Shown here: positions 7,101 through 7,360 of the stretch, one piece after another
Numbering within the stretch: position 1 is the first letter of the stretch
Layout of the letters: each line of letters opens with the position of its first letter
Assembly: GCA_030016765.1 (NCBI GenBank)
Contig: JASEJS010000034.1
Span: 1-7,360 of the forward strand
Length of the DNA: 7,360 nt
Origin: Patescibacteria group bacterium
GTDB lineage: Bacteria > Patescibacteriota > Minisyncoccia > Minisyncoccales > JASEJS01
Direction of reading: 5' to 3'
Position numbers and translations under genes: made by a program
Notes under the pieces: model-generated
The model's input: only the letters and a program-made list of their open reading frames with translations
Told to the model about the DNA's origin: nothing
Database searches by the model: none

Positions 7101-7360
7101 GGTCCACAAGAAGGAAATGGTTATAATTTCTCAAGATTTCGTTGGATTAAAAGTAAAAGAAATTAAAAATGTGAAGAATCCTAAAAATAAATTTGTATAT
7201 GACATTTCAATATGGAAGGATCATAACTTTATTGGAGGTCCTGGAGGGATACTTTTAAAAAATTCTGATGGAAATCATATCCGGACTTTGCTTTTGACTC
7301 TTTTTTATCGATATTTCAAACCATTAATTGAAAAAGGATATTTATACATTGCCCAGCCAC
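4162..7360 (+). CDS. gyrB: DNA gyrase subunit B interrupted in frame by an intein, 3' end outside the window
   Basis: ATPase and Toprim subunit of DNA gyrase, which introduces negative supercoils with GyrA. The first 508 residues are a GyrB N-extein. The GHKL ATPase domain includes EVVFNSIDEA (50-59; catalytic Glu50 and Asn54), EDNGRGIP (80-87, Asp81) and GGLHGVGVSAVCALS (121-135). The transducer domain has the QTKQKLG loop (344-350, Lys346). The Toprim domain has YIVEGESAGGSGKQARDRKF (430-449, Glu433) and VVIMTDAD (501-508). A 526-residue intein follows, then the extein resumes as SDGNHIRTLLLTLFYR and runs to GYLYIAQP at the window edge. Removing the intein restores MTDAD-SDGNHIRT, matching the usual MTDADVDGSHIRT. 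Phe53 replaces the Asp usual in EVVDNS, and EGES replaces EGDS. ATG 4162 is the only sensible start. ParE is the alternative, since the C-terminus is unseen. Confidence 0.9.
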   Translation, partial: MHSKPKKSKTESTYEAKDIYVLQGLEPVRRRPGMYIGSTGIEGLHHLLKEVVFNSIDEAIMGYCNEIKVTLLPENRVKVEDNGRGIPIERHPQTKKSALETVMTTLHAGAKFGGKVYSSTGGLHGVGVSAVCALSQWMRVEVCRKDYKYFQEYSRGKPKTKVMKIGKCKENGTTVTFQPDPEIFKNLEFESKKILDFLRQQAYLNKGVRIVFSDQREPKKINYSFYFEGGLPSYIRYLTRGNTSRHSNIFYGTGEREGILVEAAFQYTEEYECYEESFANNIFTPEGGTHLTGFRAALTRTFNDYARKNGFLKESDENLTGEDVREGLTGVVSVKIKEPQFEGQTKQKLGNPEAKMVVEQVVSETLSDFLERNPGDAKAIIEKCILAQKARKAAKAAKETVLRKGVLEGLALPGKLADCSSKKPEESELYIVEGESAGGSGKQARDRKFQAILPLRGKILNVERARLDKILTSKEIKSLIIALGTAIAEDFNLDKLRYHRVVIMTDADSITGDAPIFLFNKEKQEFFLTKVGKFIENCDDTTKYQVLAYNPKSKKRELKEIYQTIKHPLRTPLYEIKTYCGYPIKVTSCHCIYIYKNGEVLLKKGSEVKKGDLLIFPKSFPCQEKEYVLDLKDVILNSDFENISIKIPRKDVKKIPTMAWCELNFQSWEKLQKQRELGGISRRKLGESIGIYDRIIQQWEQKIDNVMPRYYQFENYLNELNTNINTLEYNVYIPLNEWKEKKFPENAEFYLKNHTRKIKTEFKLDKDLSYFIGFFLGDGYFSPEEGSPNRFSFSLNEEKAEKYFENLSRIIQEKFAVKPILERRPKVHDVLLHFHSFEFKLLLLKLGLLGKKAPDKFIPKVFFNIKKEIQESLLEGLLHSDGSISIGKNNKNRRIDFASASQDIAIGILTIFRQYGIFPTFSIERPKKCVVKGRICKPNFKKYRIYLTHTEDLLQTFNIWKNHKKANQLQKTLKRIDWRRVHKKEMVIISQDFVGLKVKEIKNVKNPKNKFVYDISIWKDHNFIGGPGGILLKNSDGNHIRTLLLTLFYRYFKPLIEKGYLYIAQP
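6169..6264 (+). other. Helix-turn-helix segment inside the intein
   Basis: Intein residues 162-193 contain ISRRKLGESIGIYDRIIQQW (172-191) preceded by KQRELGG. This follows the Xre/Cro-type pattern: a first helix, then GxSRxxLxExxGxxxxxIxxWE. It sits between splicing block B and the first LAGLIDADG motif, and probably adds sequence-specific DNA contacts for the homing endonuclease. The fold is inferred from the residue pattern only. Confidence 0.6.
6457..7095 (+). other. LAGLIDADG endonuclease domain of the intein
   Basis: Intein residues about 258-470 form a two-motif, single-chain LAGLIDADG endonuclease. The motifs are about 100 residues apart, as expected for two half-domains on one chain. 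Each motif ends in the acidic residue that binds the catalytic metal (Asp270 and Asp373), and no stop or obvious deletion is visible. The predicted target would be the intein-free gyrB junction around the MTDAD codons. Confidence 0.8.

Larger units (their letters stand above)
5686..7263 (+). mobile_element. GyrB intein with LAGLIDADG homing endonuclease (526 residues)
   Basis: A self-splicing protein insertion whose endonuclease would spread it to empty gyrB alleles. Its borders follow from the restored extein. It begins SITGDAPIF (block A, Ser1 as nucleophile in place of the common Cys) and ends GGILLKN, followed by extein Ser+1. Block B is seen at KVTSCHCIYI (77-86; Thr79 and His82 form the TxxH). 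Block F is VYDISIWKDHNF (504-515). Two endonuclease motifs, FIGFFLGDGYF (263-273, Asp270) and LLEGLLHSDGSI (365-376, Asp373), keep their metal-binding acids, so the nuclease may be active. A helix-turn-helix lies between block B and the endonuclease. The penultimate residue is Lys525 instead of the usual His, which may slow Asn cyclisation or be compensated elsewhere. The frame is open throughout and base use resembles gyrB, which suggests a long-resident or locally exchanged element. Confidence 0.92.

Overview
The window looks like chromosomal DNA of an AT-rich, small-genome bacterium, most likely a member of the Candidate Phyla Radiation (Patescibacteria). This is inferred from style, not from a marker gene. 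All genes lie on the + strand and are tightly packed. I see no Shine-Dalgarno sequence before any start. PheT lacks a domain that most bacteria have, a four-helix-bundle ORF sits inside a housekeeping operon, and an intein interrupts a core gene. The standard bacterial code fits: no in-frame TGA occurs inside a recognised gene.

Layout: 1-582 is the 3' part of an orotate phosphoribosyltransferase (pyrE-like) gene. 583-691 is a short gap with a plausible extended -10 promoter. 692-1714 is pheS. 1716-1945 is a roughly 230-bp insertion with imperfect inverted repeats at both ends; it carries a short, C-terminally truncated four-helix-bundle ORF (1743-1955) of the 23S rRNA intervening-sequence family. 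1952-4030 is pheT, overlapping that ORF by four bases (ATGA). 4031-4161 is a repeat-rich gap built from 7-bp CAAAANT units. 4162-7360 is the 5' part of gyrB, which runs off the window and is interrupted in frame by a 526-residue LAGLIDADG intein (5686-7263).

Functionally, pheS and pheT encode the two subunits of phenylalanyl-tRNA synthetase. GyrB is the ATPase/Toprim subunit of DNA gyrase, and the pyrE-like protein acts in pyrimidine synthesis. The accessory layer is the more interesting part. The intein sits directly after a catalytic Asp of the Toprim domain and has unusual splice-junction residues (Ser1, penultimate Lys, +1 Ser) and an extra helix-turn-helix. The element between pheS and pheT resembles an rRNA intervening sequence placed in an mRNA. 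PheT also carries two hairpin-forming palindromes and a 7-bp repeat inside variable loops of the protein, and the same 7-bp repeat family fills the pheT-gyrB gap.

No tRNA, rRNA, CRISPR array or transposase gene was seen, and no gene was found on the minus strand.
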